Origin: Gammaproteobacteria bacterium
Lineage (GTDB): Bacteria; Pseudomonadota; Gammaproteobacteria; Steroidobacterales; Steroidobacteraceae
Assembly: GCA_017577615.1 (NCBI GenBank)
Contig: PKRE01000006.1
Coordinates: 124,001-188,000 of the forward strand
Reading direction: 5' to 3'
Length of the DNA stretch: 64,000 nt
Part shown: positions 16,864-25,767 of the stretch, in pieces
How positions within the stretch are numbered: position 1 is the stretch's first letter
Layout of the letters: the number at the start of each line of letters is the position of its first letter
The notes under the pieces: model-generated
Databases searched by the model: none
What the model was told of the DNA's origin: nothing
The model's input: only the letters and a program-made list of their open reading frames with translations
Program-made: the position numbers and the translations under genes

Positions 16864-18335
16864 GCTGAACGCCTCCCGTCAGTGTAGGCGGCGTAGGACC
16901 ACAGAAAGCGCCCGCTGAAGCGCGTGTGCTCATCGGCCGCCGCGTTGAACCAGCGCAAGTTATCGTGTAGTCGCGCAACCTCGCCGACGATCAGCAATGC
17001 CGGCGATTGCACCTGCGCCTCGCGCACCTTCTCGGTCAAGTTCGCGAGCGTGCCGGTGACGACGCGCTGCTGCGCTTGCGTGCCTCGCTCGATCACCGCC
17101 GCCGCCCGATCTGCGGGCACACCGTGCTCCAGGAGCTTTGCGACGATGTGCTCGAGCTGCCCGAGGCCCATGTAGAACACACAGGTTTGCCCGGGACGGG
17201 CGAGCAGCTCCCAGTCCGTCCGGTCCGTCTCGCCCTTGCAGTGCCCGGTGACCAACGTCAAAGCCTGCGCATGGTCGCGATGCGTGAGCGGAATACCTGC
17301 ATAAGCGGCGCAACCTGCCGCTGCGGTGATGCCGGGCACCACTTCGAACCGGACCCCTGCCGCCGCAAGCGCCTCCAGCTCCTCGCCGCCGCGGCCGAAA
17401 ATGAAGGGATCGCCGCCCTTCAGCCTGCATACGCGCTTGCCTTGCTGGGCGAGCCGGACCAGCAACGCATTGATCTCCTGCTGCGAGACGTGCGTTGCGC
17501 CCGGCGCCTTGCCTACATAGATGCGCTGCGCATCGCGCCGCGCGAGATCGAGCACCTCCCGCGACACGAGGCGGTCGTACAGCACGACATCCGCATTCTG
17601 CAGCGCGCGCAAAGCCCGCAAGGTGAGCAGACCCGGATCACCAGGCCCTGCACCGACGAGCACGACCTCACCGGCGTGCTCCGGCAGATTCGCCTCGTGC
17701 GCGAGCGCACGCTCAAGACGAGCGCGCGCTTCTTCGCTCTCGGCATCGATTCGTCCGGCCAGCACGTCCGACGCGATCTCGCCGTCGAAAAAGCTCTCCC
17801 AGAAGCGTCGCCGTCGGCTCGAGCTCTTCAGACGTGCCTTGACGGTTGCACGCAGCGATCCCGCCAGCCGAGCGAGCGCACCGAGGCGCGGGGGCAGAAA
17901 CGACTCGAGCTTCTCTCGCAGCCGGCGCGTCAATACCGGCGCATCGCCACCGCTCGCCACCGCCACGACGACCGGCGAACGATCCACGATTGCAGGCACG
18001 ATGAAGCGCGACAGCTCGCGATCGTCGACAACGTTCACCGGAATCCCGCGCCGCTCGGCCTGGTGCGCGACCCATGCATTGACTGCATGCTTGCTCGTGG
18101 CCGCGATGACGATGCGCTTGCCCTCGAGCAGCTCGGGCCGAAACTCGGCGGCAATGTGCTCGATGTCCCGCGCGGCTGCTCTGGCGCCGAGCTCGTCGTT
18201 CAGCGTGGGCGCGACGACCGTGACCCTTGCACCTGCGCGCAACAGCAACGCGACCTTGCGCGCGGCAACGTCACCACCACCGACGACGAGCACCGGCTCG
18301 TTCGCCACCTTGAGAAAAATAGGGAAATAATCCAT
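16860..18335 (-). CDS. cysG: Siroheme synthase CysG (fused dehydrogenase/ferrochelatase and uroporphyrinogen-III methyltransferase)
   Basis: The 491-residue protein makes siroheme, the cofactor of sulfite reductase, from uroporphyrinogen III. Residues about 1-205 are the precorrin-2 dehydrogenase/ferrochelatase half (FPIFLKVANEPVLVVGGGDVAARK, NVVDDRELSRFIVPAIVDRS). Residues about 218-470 are the SAM methyltransferase half (VVLVGAGPGDPGLLTLRA, VLYDRLVS, RLKGGDPFIFGRGGEE, VPGITAAAGCAAYAGIPLTHRD). It lies 27 bases after cysH and overlaps cysK by four bases, which fits a cofactor supply role for CysI encoded at 22679-24337. Confidence 0.96.
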   Translation of the reverse strand: MDYFPIFLKVANEPVLVVGGGDVAARKVALLLRAGARVTVVAPTLNDELGARAAARDIEHIAAEFRPELLEGKRIVIAATSKHAVNAWVAHQAERRGIPVNVVDDRELSRFIVPAIVDRSPVVVAVASGGDAPVLTRRLREKLESFLPPRLGALARLAGSLRATVKARLKSSSRRRRFWESFFDGEIASDVLAGRIDAESEEARARLERALAHEANLPEHAGEVVLVGAGPGDPGLLTLRALRALQNADVVLYDRLVSREVLDLARRDAQRIYVGKAPGATHVSQQEINALLVRLAQQGKRVCRLKGGDPFIFGRGGEELEALAAAGVRFEVVPGITAAAGCAAYAGIPLTHRDHAQALTLVTGHCKGETDRTDWELLARPGQTCVFYMGLGQLEHIVAKLLEHGVPADRAAAVIERGTQAQQRVVTGTLANLTEKVREAQVQSPALLIVGEVARLHDNLRWFNAAADEHTRFSGRFLWSYAAYTDGRRSA

Positions 18336-18362
18336 CGCGTAGCAGCCGCACCTCGGGGATGA

Positions 18363-19109
18363 CTACTGTCCCGCCGCCCGTCGCGGCTCGACTTTCAGCG
18401 GAATGACGCGTCGACGTGGCTGCAACCCGCACTCGCGCGATTCCGGGTTCTCCCACCACCAACGCCCGGAACGCGGGTCGGCGCCCGGCTCAACCGCACG
18501 CGTGCACGGCGCGCATCCGATGCTCGGGTATCCCTTGTCGTGCAGCGGGTTGTAGGGCAGGTTGTAGGCTCGGATGTAGTCCCAGACATCCTGCTCCGTC
18601 CACTCGAGCAGCGGGCTGATCTTCCACAGACCGTAGCGCTCATCCCAGGAGATCGGCTCTCCAAGGGCCCGCTCGGCCGATTGCTCGCGCCGCACGCCCG
18701 TGACCCAGGCCTTGTGGCCGGCAATCGCACGCTTGAACGGCTCGACCTTGCGAATGCGGCAGCACTCTTGGCGCTCTTCGATTCCGAGATAAAAGCCGTT
18801 GATTCCGTTGTCGCGCACGTAGCTCTCGACCGCCGTGGCGTCGGGGTAGAACACCTGAATCCGGCGCTGGTAGCGGCGCTCGACGCGATCGAGGAGCGCC
18901 AGCGTCTCGTCATACAAGCGGCCGGTGTCGAGCGTGAACATCTCGATCTCCGGCACGTGGGTGCAGATGATGTCCGTGAGCACCATCGCCTCGGCGCCCA
19001 AACTGTTCGAGTACACGACGTCCCCATAGTCGCGCACTGCGCGCTCGAGCAACGCACGCGTATCCTGCACAAGGGCCTGCAATCGGGGCGATAATGACTC
19101 GTCACTCAT
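18363..19109 (-). CDS. cysH: Assimilatory adenylylsulfate (APS) reductase, CysH family
   Basis: The 248-residue enzyme reduces activated sulfate to sulfite with thioredoxin. It has the 4Fe-4S cysteine pairs that mark APS rather than PAPS reductases: Cys116-Cys117 in RQECCRIRK and Cys199/Cys202 in SIGCAPC. Other motifs are VYSNSLGAEAMVL, FTLDTGRLYDET and TGVRREQSAER. The catalytic tail normally reads ECGLH; here it reads ECGLQ (Cys227, Gln230, codon CAG), followed by an Arg-rich extension. It is the first gene of the leftward cys operon, divergent from cysB. Confidence 0.93.
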   Translation of the reverse strand: MSDESLSPRLQALVQDTRALLERAVRDYGDVVYSNSLGAEAMVLTDIICTHVPEIEMFTLDTGRLYDETLALLDRVERRYQRRIQVFYPDATAVESYVRDNGINGFYLGIEERQECCRIRKVEPFKRAIAGHKAWVTGVRREQSAERALGEPISWDERYGLWKISPLLEWTEQDVWDYIRAYNLPYNPLHDKGYPSIGCAPCTRAVEPGADPRSGRWWWENPESRECGLQPRRRVIPLKVEPRRAAGQ

Positions 19110-19266
19110 GGGCGTCTTCTGAACTTGCGATCCGAATCCACTGGGCTGGAGTTTTCGTGTGCGGGACTGTATCTAACCGGCTTATAACCAGGGAAAGACT
19201 CATTCGTTCTGTCATGATGCGGGGGCGTTATGACCCCCTAGCCACGCACGGTGCGTCTCTAAGTAC
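19110..19266. promoter_or_regulatory. Divergent cysH-cysB control region
   Basis: The 157 bases between the divergent cysH operon and cysB must hold both promoters. ATAAC (19184-19188) and its inverse GTTAT (19227-19231) face each other across about 40 bases; such half-sites recall known CysB boxes, but the match is short. A GGGGG/CCCCC pair flanks the second one. Control by CysB is inferred from position. Confidence 0.4.
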
Positions 19267-20244
19267 ATGAAACTACAGCAGTTACGTTATCTGGCCGCGA
19301 TCGTCGAAAACGACCTGAACATCACTGCCGCTGCGGAACGGCTCCATACCTCGCAGCCGGGCGTGAGCAAACAGCTCAAACAGCTCGAAGACGAGCTCGG
19401 CTTTCCGATCTTCCTGCGCCAGGGCCGCACGTTGACGCGCATCACACCGGCGGGCAAACGTGTCATCGAGCGGGCGCAGCGCATCCTCAGAGAGGTCCAG
19501 AGCATCAAGCGGCTTGCCGAGGAACAGCGCGGCGATGGACGCGGATCGCTGTCGATCGGCACGACCCATACCCAAGCGCGCTATGTGCTGCCGCCGGTGA
19601 TTCGCAAGTTCCGCGAGCGCTACCCGCAAGTGCAGCTCCACCTGCACCAAGGCACCTCGGAGCAGATCGCCGAGCTTGCTGCGCGCGACCGGATCGACTT
19701 CGCGATGAACACGGGCTCGCAAGAGCTCTTCACGAACTTGGTGTTGCTGCCGTGCTACCGATGGCATCGACGCATCGTCGTGCCGCACGGGCACCCGCTC
19801 GCCGCGGAGAAGAAGGTGACGATCGAAATGCTCGCGAAATATCCAATCGTCACTTATGTGTTCGGCTTCTCCGGCCCCTCCTCGCTGCTGCAGATCTTCG
19901 CGCGTGCAGGTCTGACACCCAACGTTGCCTTGACCGCGCGAGATGCTGACGTGATCAAAACCTATGTGCGTCTCGGTCTCGGCGTGGGCATCGTGGCCAG
20001 CATGGCAATCGATCCGCGCGAGGACAGCGACCTCGTCTCGATCGACGCCTCGCACTTGTTCCCCGCGCACCTCACCTGGATAGGCTTTCACCAGGGCGCG
20101 CTCTTGCGCGGCTACATGTACGACTTTCTCCAGCTCGTCGCGCCGCACCTGACCAAACGGCTCGTCGATCGCGCCGGCAACGCTTCGTCGCCGGCAGACG
20201 TTGAGGCACTGTTCGCGGACGTCGAGCTACCGATCTATCGGTAA
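19267..20244 (+). CDS. cysB: LysR-family regulator of sulfur assimilation, CysB type
   Basis: The 325-residue protein starts MKLQQLRYLAAIVENDLNI, as CysB and Cbl do, with a winged helix-turn-helix in residues 1-60 (ITAAAERLHTSQPGVSKQL). The effector domain includes GTTHTQARYVLPPVIRKF, the conserved CysB sulfate/O-acetylserine pocket segment, and SFHQG-like FHQGALLRGYMYDF near the end. Its place opposite cysH supports the CysB name: an activator of the cys genes under sulfur limitation. Length equals that of CysB. Confidence 0.93.
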   Translation: MKLQQLRYLAAIVENDLNITAAAERLHTSQPGVSKQLKQLEDELGFPIFLRQGRTLTRITPAGKRVIERAQRILREVQSIKRLAEEQRGDGRGSLSIGTTHTQARYVLPPVIRKFRERYPQVQLHLHQGTSEQIAELAARDRIDFAMNTGSQELFTNLVLLPCYRWHRRIVVPHGHPLAAEKKVTIEMLAKYPIVTYVFGFSGPSSLLQIFARAGLTPNVALTARDADVIKTYVRLGLGVGIVASMAIDPREDSDLVSIDASHLFPAHLTWIGFHQGALLRGYMYDFLQLVAPHLTKRLVDRAGNASSPADVEALFADVELPIYR

Positions 20245-20283
20245 GCCGGTAAGCAAAGAGCGGTCGGCGCGAAAAGCGCGCAA

Positions 20284-20310
20284 GCACGTCCAGCTCTATA
20301 CTGGACGTGC
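20284..20310 (+). terminator. Hairpin downstream of cysB
   Basis: GCACGTCCAG and CTGGACGTGC form a perfect 10-base-pair stem with a seven-base loop, 40 bases after the cysB stop and 46 before the next start. There is no T-run, so it may be a factor-assisted terminator or an RNA-stability element. Confidence 0.45.
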
Positions 20311-20355
20311 CGCCTCGGCACGTCTCGTCCGTTTCGCTCGCCTCAGCGGTTCGTC

Positions 20356-22128
20356 ATGCCCGCAATGGATCGACCGAAGTCCCGCTCGCTCAAGCCGCTG
20401 CGCGCCCTGTGGCCGTACCTGCGCTCGTACAAGGGAACGCTGGCGCTCGCTCTCGGAGCGCTCTTGATCGCCTCCGGCGCGATGCTCGTCCTGCCGATCG
20501 CGTTCCGAAATGTGATCGACCAGGGCATGGTCGTGCGCGATCGCGCAACACTCGACTTGTACTTCGCGGCGTTCCTTGCGGCTGCGGCCGTGTTCGGCAT
20601 CTTCGCCGCGCTCCGCTATTACCTGGTCACCTGGCTGGGAGAACGCGTCGTGGCCGATTTGCGGCGCGACGTGTACGAGCGCGTCGTGCGCATGGATCCG
20701 ACGTTCTTTGAGGTCACGCGCACGGGTGAAGTGCTCTCGCGGCTGACCACCGACACGACGCTCGTGCAATCAATCGCAGGTGTGAACCTTTCCATCACTC
20801 TGCGCTCGTCGATCCAGCTCGTCGGTGCGCTCGTGCTGTTGATCGTGACCAGCCCCTCGCTCGCCGCCATGATCCTGCTTCTGATCCCGTTCGTCATCGC
20901 ACCGCTCATCGTCGTCGGGCGACGATTGCGGGCGCTGTCGCGACAATCGCAGGATCGCATTGCCGAGACGAGCGCCCTCGCGGGCGAGACGCTGAATGCG
21001 ATCCAGACCGTGCAGGCGTTCACGCTCGAGACGCTCAACAGCACGCGTTATGGCCGCGCGCTCGAGGAAGCCTTCGCCATCGCGGTGCGCCGCTCGAAAG
21101 TACGCGCTCTGCTGACTGCGCTCGGCACGATGCTCATCTTTGGCGCAGTGACGTTCGTCCTCTGGCAAGGCGCGCATCGCGTGCTGGCGGGAACGATGAC
21201 TCCCGGAGAGCTGAGCCAGTTCTTGATCTACGCGGTGTACGTTGGCATCTCCGCGGCATCGCTGAGCGAAATGTGGGGCGAGATGCAGCGCGCTGCGGGA
21301 GCCATGGAACGCCTCCTCGAACTCAAGACTGCCGTGCCTACGATCGTGGCGCCGCCGCAGCCAGTGGCGTTACCAACCCCGACAAAGGGACGGATCACCT
21401 TCGAGCACGTGCGGTTTCGCTATCCTTCGCGACCCGATACGCTCGCGCTCGACGACTTCACGCTGTCGATCGAGCCGGGCGAGAACATCGCATTCGTCGG
21501 TCCGTCCGGCGCCGGCAAGAGCACGACCTTTCAGCTGTTGCTGCGCTTCTACGATCCCCTTTCAGGGCGCGTACTGATCGACGGCGTCGACATCGCGCAA
21601 GCCGATCCTCAGGCCGTCCGCGAGCGCATCGGGATTGTGCCCCAGGAAACCGTTCTGTTCGGCACCACTGCCCGCGAGAACATCCGCTATGGTCGACCGA
21701 CGGCGAGCGACGCAGAGGTTGAAGCGGCCGCCCGGGCCGCAGGCGCCGATGCATTCATACGCGAGCTGCCGCAAGGCTACGATACCTTCCTCGGCGAGCG
21801 CGGCATGCGGCTCTCTGGGGGGCAACGCCAGCGGATCGCAATCGCTCGGGCGCTGCTGAAAGACCCACCGATCTTGCTGCTCGATGAAGCGACCAGCTCA
21901 CTTGATGCAGAGAGCGAGCGCTACATCCAGCAGGCACTCGACCAGCTCATGCGCGACAGGACCACCATCATCATCGCGCATCGGCTCGCCACCATACTCA
22001 AGGCGGATCGCATCGTCGTGCTCGACCGCGGTCGCATTGCCGCGATCGGCACACACGAAGAATTGCTCGAGAAGAATCCGCTCTATGCGCGCTTGGCGGC
22101 GTTACAGTTCGCCGACGTCGCAGTGTGA
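20356..22128 (+). CDS. ABC exporter half-transporter, MsbA/LmrA-like (fused membrane and ATPase domains)
   Basis: The 590-residue protein has six membrane helices (about residues 25-310) followed by an ATPase domain (about 345-585). Walker A is GPSGAGKST (near 382-390), the signature is LSGGQRQRIAIARALL (near 485), Walker B is ILLLDEATSSLDAESE, and the switch His is in IIIAHRLAT. The arrangement matches homodimeric exporters for lipids or hydrophobic compounds. Its substrate is unknown. It lies between cysB and the convergent DUF934 gene without obvious functional link. Confidence 0.93.
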   Translation: MPAMDRPKSRSLKPLRALWPYLRSYKGTLALALGALLIASGAMLVLPIAFRNVIDQGMVVRDRATLDLYFAAFLAAAAVFGIFAALRYYLVTWLGERVVADLRRDVYERVVRMDPTFFEVTRTGEVLSRLTTDTTLVQSIAGVNLSITLRSSIQLVGALVLLIVTSPSLAAMILLLIPFVIAPLIVVGRRLRALSRQSQDRIAETSALAGETLNAIQTVQAFTLETLNSTRYGRALEEAFAIAVRRSKVRALLTALGTMLIFGAVTFVLWQGAHRVLAGTMTPGELSQFLIYAVYVGISAASLSEMWGEMQRAAGAMERLLELKTAVPTIVAPPQPVALPTPTKGRITFEHVRFRYPSRPDTLALDDFTLSIEPGENIAFVGPSGAGKSTTFQLLLRFYDPLSGRVLIDGVDIAQADPQAVRERIGIVPQETVLFGTTARENIRYGRPTASDAEVEAAARAAGADAFIRELPQGYDTFLGERGMRLSGGQRQRIAIARALLKDPPILLLDEATSSLDAESERYIQQALDQLMRDRTTIIIAHRLATILKADRIVVLDRGRIAAIGTHEELLEKNPLYARLAALQFADVAV

Positions 22129-22206
22129 CGGTGGAATACGAATAGGGAACAGGGAATCGGGAAGGAGGGAAGCAGGCGCGCGATGCACGCCTGCTCCCGA
22201 GGCGAC

Positions 22207-22704
22207 CTACGCCTGTGCCAGGCTGTGTCGTCTCGTGGGCGAGACCACGAGATCGACCGCCGGCTGATACGCAACCGAGAATTCATCGAATGCAGACAGT
22301 GCGGCTTCCAAGTCCTCGCCTTCTCGCAGCTCGAACGCGTCGAAGCCGCAGCGGGCCAAGTAGAACAGCTGCTCGCGTTGGACGTAGCCGACGGCGCGCA
22401 GCTCGCCCGTGAACTTGAAACGCCGGCGGAGAATTTGCGCCTGGCTGTAGCCACGTCCCTCGCCAATGGAGCCGAACTCAATCGCAACCAGCGAGATTCG
22501 CAGAAAGTCGTGCTCCAGCTCCGCTACCGGATCGGTCGGACCCAAGCGGACTCCCAACCGGCCATCCCACAGCCACCATTGCTCGCGTTCCGCCTTCCAG
22601 CGCGCAAAAGGCAGGATGAGCGCACGCGACCGCCCCTGCGGATCTTCATCCGCATAGCGCCATTCGTCGACCACGATTTCACGCTGCTTGATGAGCCGGC
22701 GCAT
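22207..22704 (-). CDS. DUF934 protein linked to sulfite reductase
   Basis: The ATG at 22704 (MRRLIKQREIVVDEW) gives 165 residues and overlaps the 3' end of cysI by 26 bases, so the two are translationally coupled. Landmarks are VDEWRYADEDPQG, a Trp-rich LGVRLGPTDPVAELEHDF, ISLVAIEFGSIGEGRGYSQA, and RFKFTGELRAVGYVQREQLFYLARCGFDAF. Members of this family (COG3749) are, from general knowledge, nearly always next to cysI or cysH, but their biochemical role is not established. The context here is exactly that. Confidence 0.88.
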   Translation of the reverse strand: MRRLIKQREIVVDEWRYADEDPQGRSRALILPFARWKAEREQWWLWDGRLGVRLGPTDPVAELEHDFLRISLVAIEFGSIGEGRGYSQAQILRRRFKFTGELRAVGYVQREQLFYLARCGFDAFELREGEDLEAALSAFDEFSVAYQPAVDLVVSPTRRHSLAQA

Positions 22705-24337
22705 ACACGCGCTCCTTGAAAGGTTTGATGCCAATGCGTCGCACGGTATCGATGAAACGCTCGCCCTCTTCGCGCTCCTCGAGGTAGACGTTCAAGATGC
22801 GCTCGATGGTTGCCGCCACCTCGGCGTGCGGCACCGAAGGCCCGATCACCTGTCCAAGCGATGCGTCCTGGCCGCTCGACGATCCACCGATCGTGATCTG
22901 GTACCACTCTTCACCGTTCTTATCGACACCGAGAATGCCGATGTGACCGACGTGGTGATGCCCGCATGCATTCATGCAGCCCGACATCTTGAGCTCGATG
23001 TCGCCCAAGTCGTAGAGGTAATCGAGATCGTCAAAGCGCTCGTTGATCTGCTTGGCGATCGGGATCGAGGTCGCATTCGCGAGTGCGCAGAAATCGAGCC
23101 CGGGGCAGCAGATCATGTCGGTCAGCGTGCCGATGTTCGGGGTCGCAAGGTCGATTTCCTTCAGCGCCTGCCAGAGCTCGAACAGATCGCGCTGGCGCAC
23201 GTCGGCAAACAATAGATTCTGGTCGTGCGTCGAGCGCACGAGGCCGAACGAGTATTGGTCCGCCAAGTCCGCAACGCGATCGAGCTCGGTGTGCGTGATG
23301 TCGCCCGGCGGCCGGGTCGGCGACTTGAGCGACAGAAAGACGACGCGATACCCCGGCACCTTGTGACGCCGCGTATTGCGCTGGTACCAGTTACGGAACT
23401 CGGCTGGCCGACCCGATAGCACATCCTCGTCGACCAAGGTCTCGTACGGAGGCGGCGCGAAGCAGCGCTTGATCCGCTCGAACTCCGCCGCGTCGAACTG
23501 CGGCGCGGTATCACGCGATGCCTGCCACTCTGCTTCGACCAGCTCGCGGAACTTCTCCGGGCCGAGCGACTTGACGAGAACCTTGATGCGCGCCTTGTGA
23601 ATATTGTCGCGTCTGCCCTCGAGGTTGTAGACGCGCAGGATTGCCTCGAGATAGCTGAGCAGATCCTCCTTCGGCAGGAATTCGCGAATCACGTGCCCGA
23701 TCATGGGGGCACGACCCAAGCCGCCGCCCACGAGCACCTCGAAGCCGACTTCCCCGCGTTCGTTGCGCACCAGGTGCAAGCCGATGTCGTGAACCTTCGA
23801 AGCGGCACGATCCTGCGGCGACCCAGTGATCGCGATCTTGAACTTGCGTGGCAGAAACGAGAACTCGGGGTGCAAGGTGGCCCATTGGCGCACGTACTCG
23901 CACCAGGGGCGCGGATCTTCGACTTCGTCCGGCGCTACGCCGGCAAGATGATCGGCCGTGACGTTGCGGATGCAGTTACCGCTCGTCTGGATCGCGTGCA
24001 TCTGCACGGTCGCGAGCAATGCCAGAATATCCGGCACCTGCTCGAGCTTCGGCCAGTTGAATTGGATGTTCTGTCGCGTCGTGAAGTGCCCGTATCCCTT
24101 GTCGTACTCGCGCGCGATACGCGCCAGCATGCGCAGCTGGCGGCTCGCCAACAGGCCGTACGGGACCGAAATGCGCAACATCGGCGCATGTCGCTGAATG
24201 TACAGCCCATTACGAAGCCGCAGCGCACGGAAGTCGTCTTCCGACAACTCTCCAGCAAGGTAACGGCGTGTCTGTTCGCGAAATTGTGCGACTCGCTCCT
24301 CGACGAGCCGCTGATCGATCTGGTCGTAGAGATACAT
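22679..24337 (-). CDS. cysI: Sulfite reductase hemoprotein subunit (CysI/NirA superfamily)
   Basis: The start at 24337 (MYLYDQIDQRLVEERV) gives 552 residues; the longer frame lacks similarity. The enzyme reduces sulfite to sulfide with six electrons at a coupled siroheme-4Fe-4S centre. The cluster motifs are CCPGLDFCALAN and SGCMNACGHHHVGHIG. The siroheme-binding arginines are in HFTTRQNIQFNW and SGNCIRNVTADHLAG. No CysJ flavoprotein is found nearby; ferredoxin-NADP+ reductase paralogue 2 is upstream in the same direction. A ferredoxin-dependent nitrite reductase is the alternative, but the sulfur context and DUF934 favour sulfite. Confidence 0.9.
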   Translation of the reverse strand: MYLYDQIDQRLVEERVAQFREQTRRYLAGELSEDDFRALRLRNGLYIQRHAPMLRISVPYGLLASRQLRMLARIAREYDKGYGHFTTRQNIQFNWPKLEQVPDILALLATVQMHAIQTSGNCIRNVTADHLAGVAPDEVEDPRPWCEYVRQWATLHPEFSFLPRKFKIAITGSPQDRAASKVHDIGLHLVRNERGEVGFEVLVGGGLGRAPMIGHVIREFLPKEDLLSYLEAILRVYNLEGRRDNIHKARIKVLVKSLGPEKFRELVEAEWQASRDTAPQFDAAEFERIKRCFAPPPYETLVDEDVLSGRPAEFRNWYQRNTRRHKVPGYRVVFLSLKSPTRPPGDITHTELDRVADLADQYSFGLVRSTHDQNLLFADVRQRDLFELWQALKEIDLATPNIGTLTDMICCPGLDFCALANATSIPIAKQINERFDDLDYLYDLGDIELKMSGCMNACGHHHVGHIGILGVDKNGEEWYQITIGGSSSGQDASLGQVIGPSVPHAEVAATIERILNVYLEEREEGERFIDTVRRIGIKPFKERVYAPAHQAA

Positions 24338-24506
24338 GCTGCGGACTCTAGCCCCCCGCGAACAAAGCATGAAATAGCCTTTGGATATGAGCAGATACCG
24401 GAACCAGTCCGCGCTGCCGGAACGCCGCGCGGGCACAAAAAAGCCGGAATGATGAAGCGAGCGCGCCGGCCTACGGTCTCCGGAGCACCGTTCCACCGAC
24501 TATCGT

Positions 24507-25592
24507 TCACCCATTCCCGGCCTTCTCTCCGCCCTGCTCGGCCACCCCGAGGCGCTTGTGCATGATCGGGCTCGTCGTCGTGTATTGCAGCGGGATTTTC
24601 TTGGCGGGGTTGAGATGGGCTGCAACGCCAAACGCGGCCAATGCAGCTTCATGAAAACCCGACAAGATCAGTTTCTTCTTGCCTGGATAGGTATTGATGT
24701 CGCCCACCGCAAAAACACCAGGAATGTTCGTCTGAAATTTTTCGGTGTCGACGACGATCGCTCGTTTGTCGAGCTGCAGCCCCCAGTCGGCAATTGGGCC
24801 GAGCCTAGGATGCAGGCCGAAGAAAACGAGCGCATGGTCCGCCTCGAGCTCGACGAGCTCGCCCTGAGTCGTCTTCACGCGCACGCCGCGGAATTGCCCT
24901 CCCTCGACAAGAATCGAATGCGCGATCCCTTCCACGTAGCGCATGCTGCCATTGGCGACGAGCTCCTTCATCTTCGCCACGGACGCTGGTGCCGCGCGAA
25001 ACTCGGGTCGACGATGGACCAGAGTGAGACTGCGCGCCTTGCCTGCCAGTTCCAGCGTCCAGTCGAGCGCCGAGTCGCCACCGCCGAAGATCAGCAATCT
25101 CTTCCCGGTGAAATCCGCCGCGCTCTTCACCCGGTAATGGATATGGCTGCCCTCGAATGCCTCCGCTCCTTCGCAACCGAGCCGGCGCGGCTGAAACGAA
25201 CCGAGCCCCGCCGCGATGATCACCGTCTTGGCATGGAAACGCGTATCGAGCGACGTGCGCACCAGGAACGTGCCGTCTTCGAGCCTCTTGAGCTCCGTGG
25301 CTTCCTGGCCGAGATGAAACTGTGCGTTGAACGGCTTGATCTGCTCCAGGAGCCGATCGATGAGCTCTTGCGCGGTGCACACGGGAATCGCCGGAATGTC
25401 GTAGATCGGCTTGTCCGGATACAGCTCGCTGCACTGTCCTCCTGGATGCTTGAGCGAATCGACGACATGTGCGTGGATGCCGAGCAGCCCCAGCTCGAAG
25501 ACTTGGAACAAGCCGCACGGACCGGCTCCAATGATGACGGCATCCGTCTGGATCGCGCCTTCGATCAGCGCAGATTCGATCGAATCGGACAA
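24507..25592 (-). CDS. Thioredoxin-reductase-like ferredoxin/flavodoxin--NADP+ reductase (paralogue 2)
   Basis: This 361-residue protein is plainly homologous along its whole length to the product of 14715-15830: both share GAGPCGLFQVFELGLLG, ELYPDKPIYDIPA, GGGDSALDW, VHRRPEFRAAPASVAK, and a nearly identical tail from INTYPGKKKLILS to SPIMHKRLGVA. The NADPH site here is IFGGGDSALDWTLEL. It precedes cysI by 169 bases on the same strand and so heads the second sulfur operon. Transfer of NADPH electrons to ferredoxin for CysI is the likely role. Confidence 0.88.
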   Translation of the reverse strand: MSDSIESALIEGAIQTDAVIIGAGPCGLFQVFELGLLGIHAHVVDSLKHPGGQCSELYPDKPIYDIPAIPVCTAQELIDRLLEQIKPFNAQFHLGQEATELKRLEDGTFLVRTSLDTRFHAKTVIIAAGLGSFQPRRLGCEGAEAFEGSHIHYRVKSAADFTGKRLLIFGGGDSALDWTLELAGKARSLTLVHRRPEFRAAPASVAKMKELVANGSMRYVEGIAHSILVEGGQFRGVRVKTTQGELVELEADHALVFFGLHPRLGPIADWGLQLDKRAIVVDTEKFQTNIPGVFAVGDINTYPGKKKLILSGFHEAALAAFGVAAHLNPAKKIPLQYTTTSPIMHKRLGVAEQGGEKAGNG

Positions 25593-25646
25593 CCCCCTCT
25601 CCTCGCTAGGTGCGCTCGCCGCGACTTACGAAATTATAGAGTCCCT

Positions 25647-25682
25647 GACATTTCTCTACATCACGACCACAAAAGAAATGTC
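25647..25682. promoter_or_regulatory. 9-bp perfect inverted repeat in divergent promoter
   Basis: GACATTTCT (25647-25655) and AGAAATGTC (25674-25682) are exact inverse copies 18 bases apart, in the AT-rich gap between the second reductase gene and the molybdenum hydroxylase genes. The layout suits a dimeric regulator or an RNA hairpin; no regulator gene is adjacent. Confidence 0.5.
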
Positions 25683-25767
25683 GCGGCGCTTTGCACTGTT
25701 CCGTTGTTTGTGTCAGGTAAGTCACTGTGGAAGAATTCGGCGGTAACCTCGTTTCCCGCTCACGCCT

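Noticed and set aside
17007..18362. 451-residue frame opposite cysG
   Set aside because: No recognisable domain; cysG matches its family throughout.
24338..24506. Run of A residues near 24436 as a terminator
   Set aside because: AAAAAA is present but no stable GC stem lies beside it in either direction.
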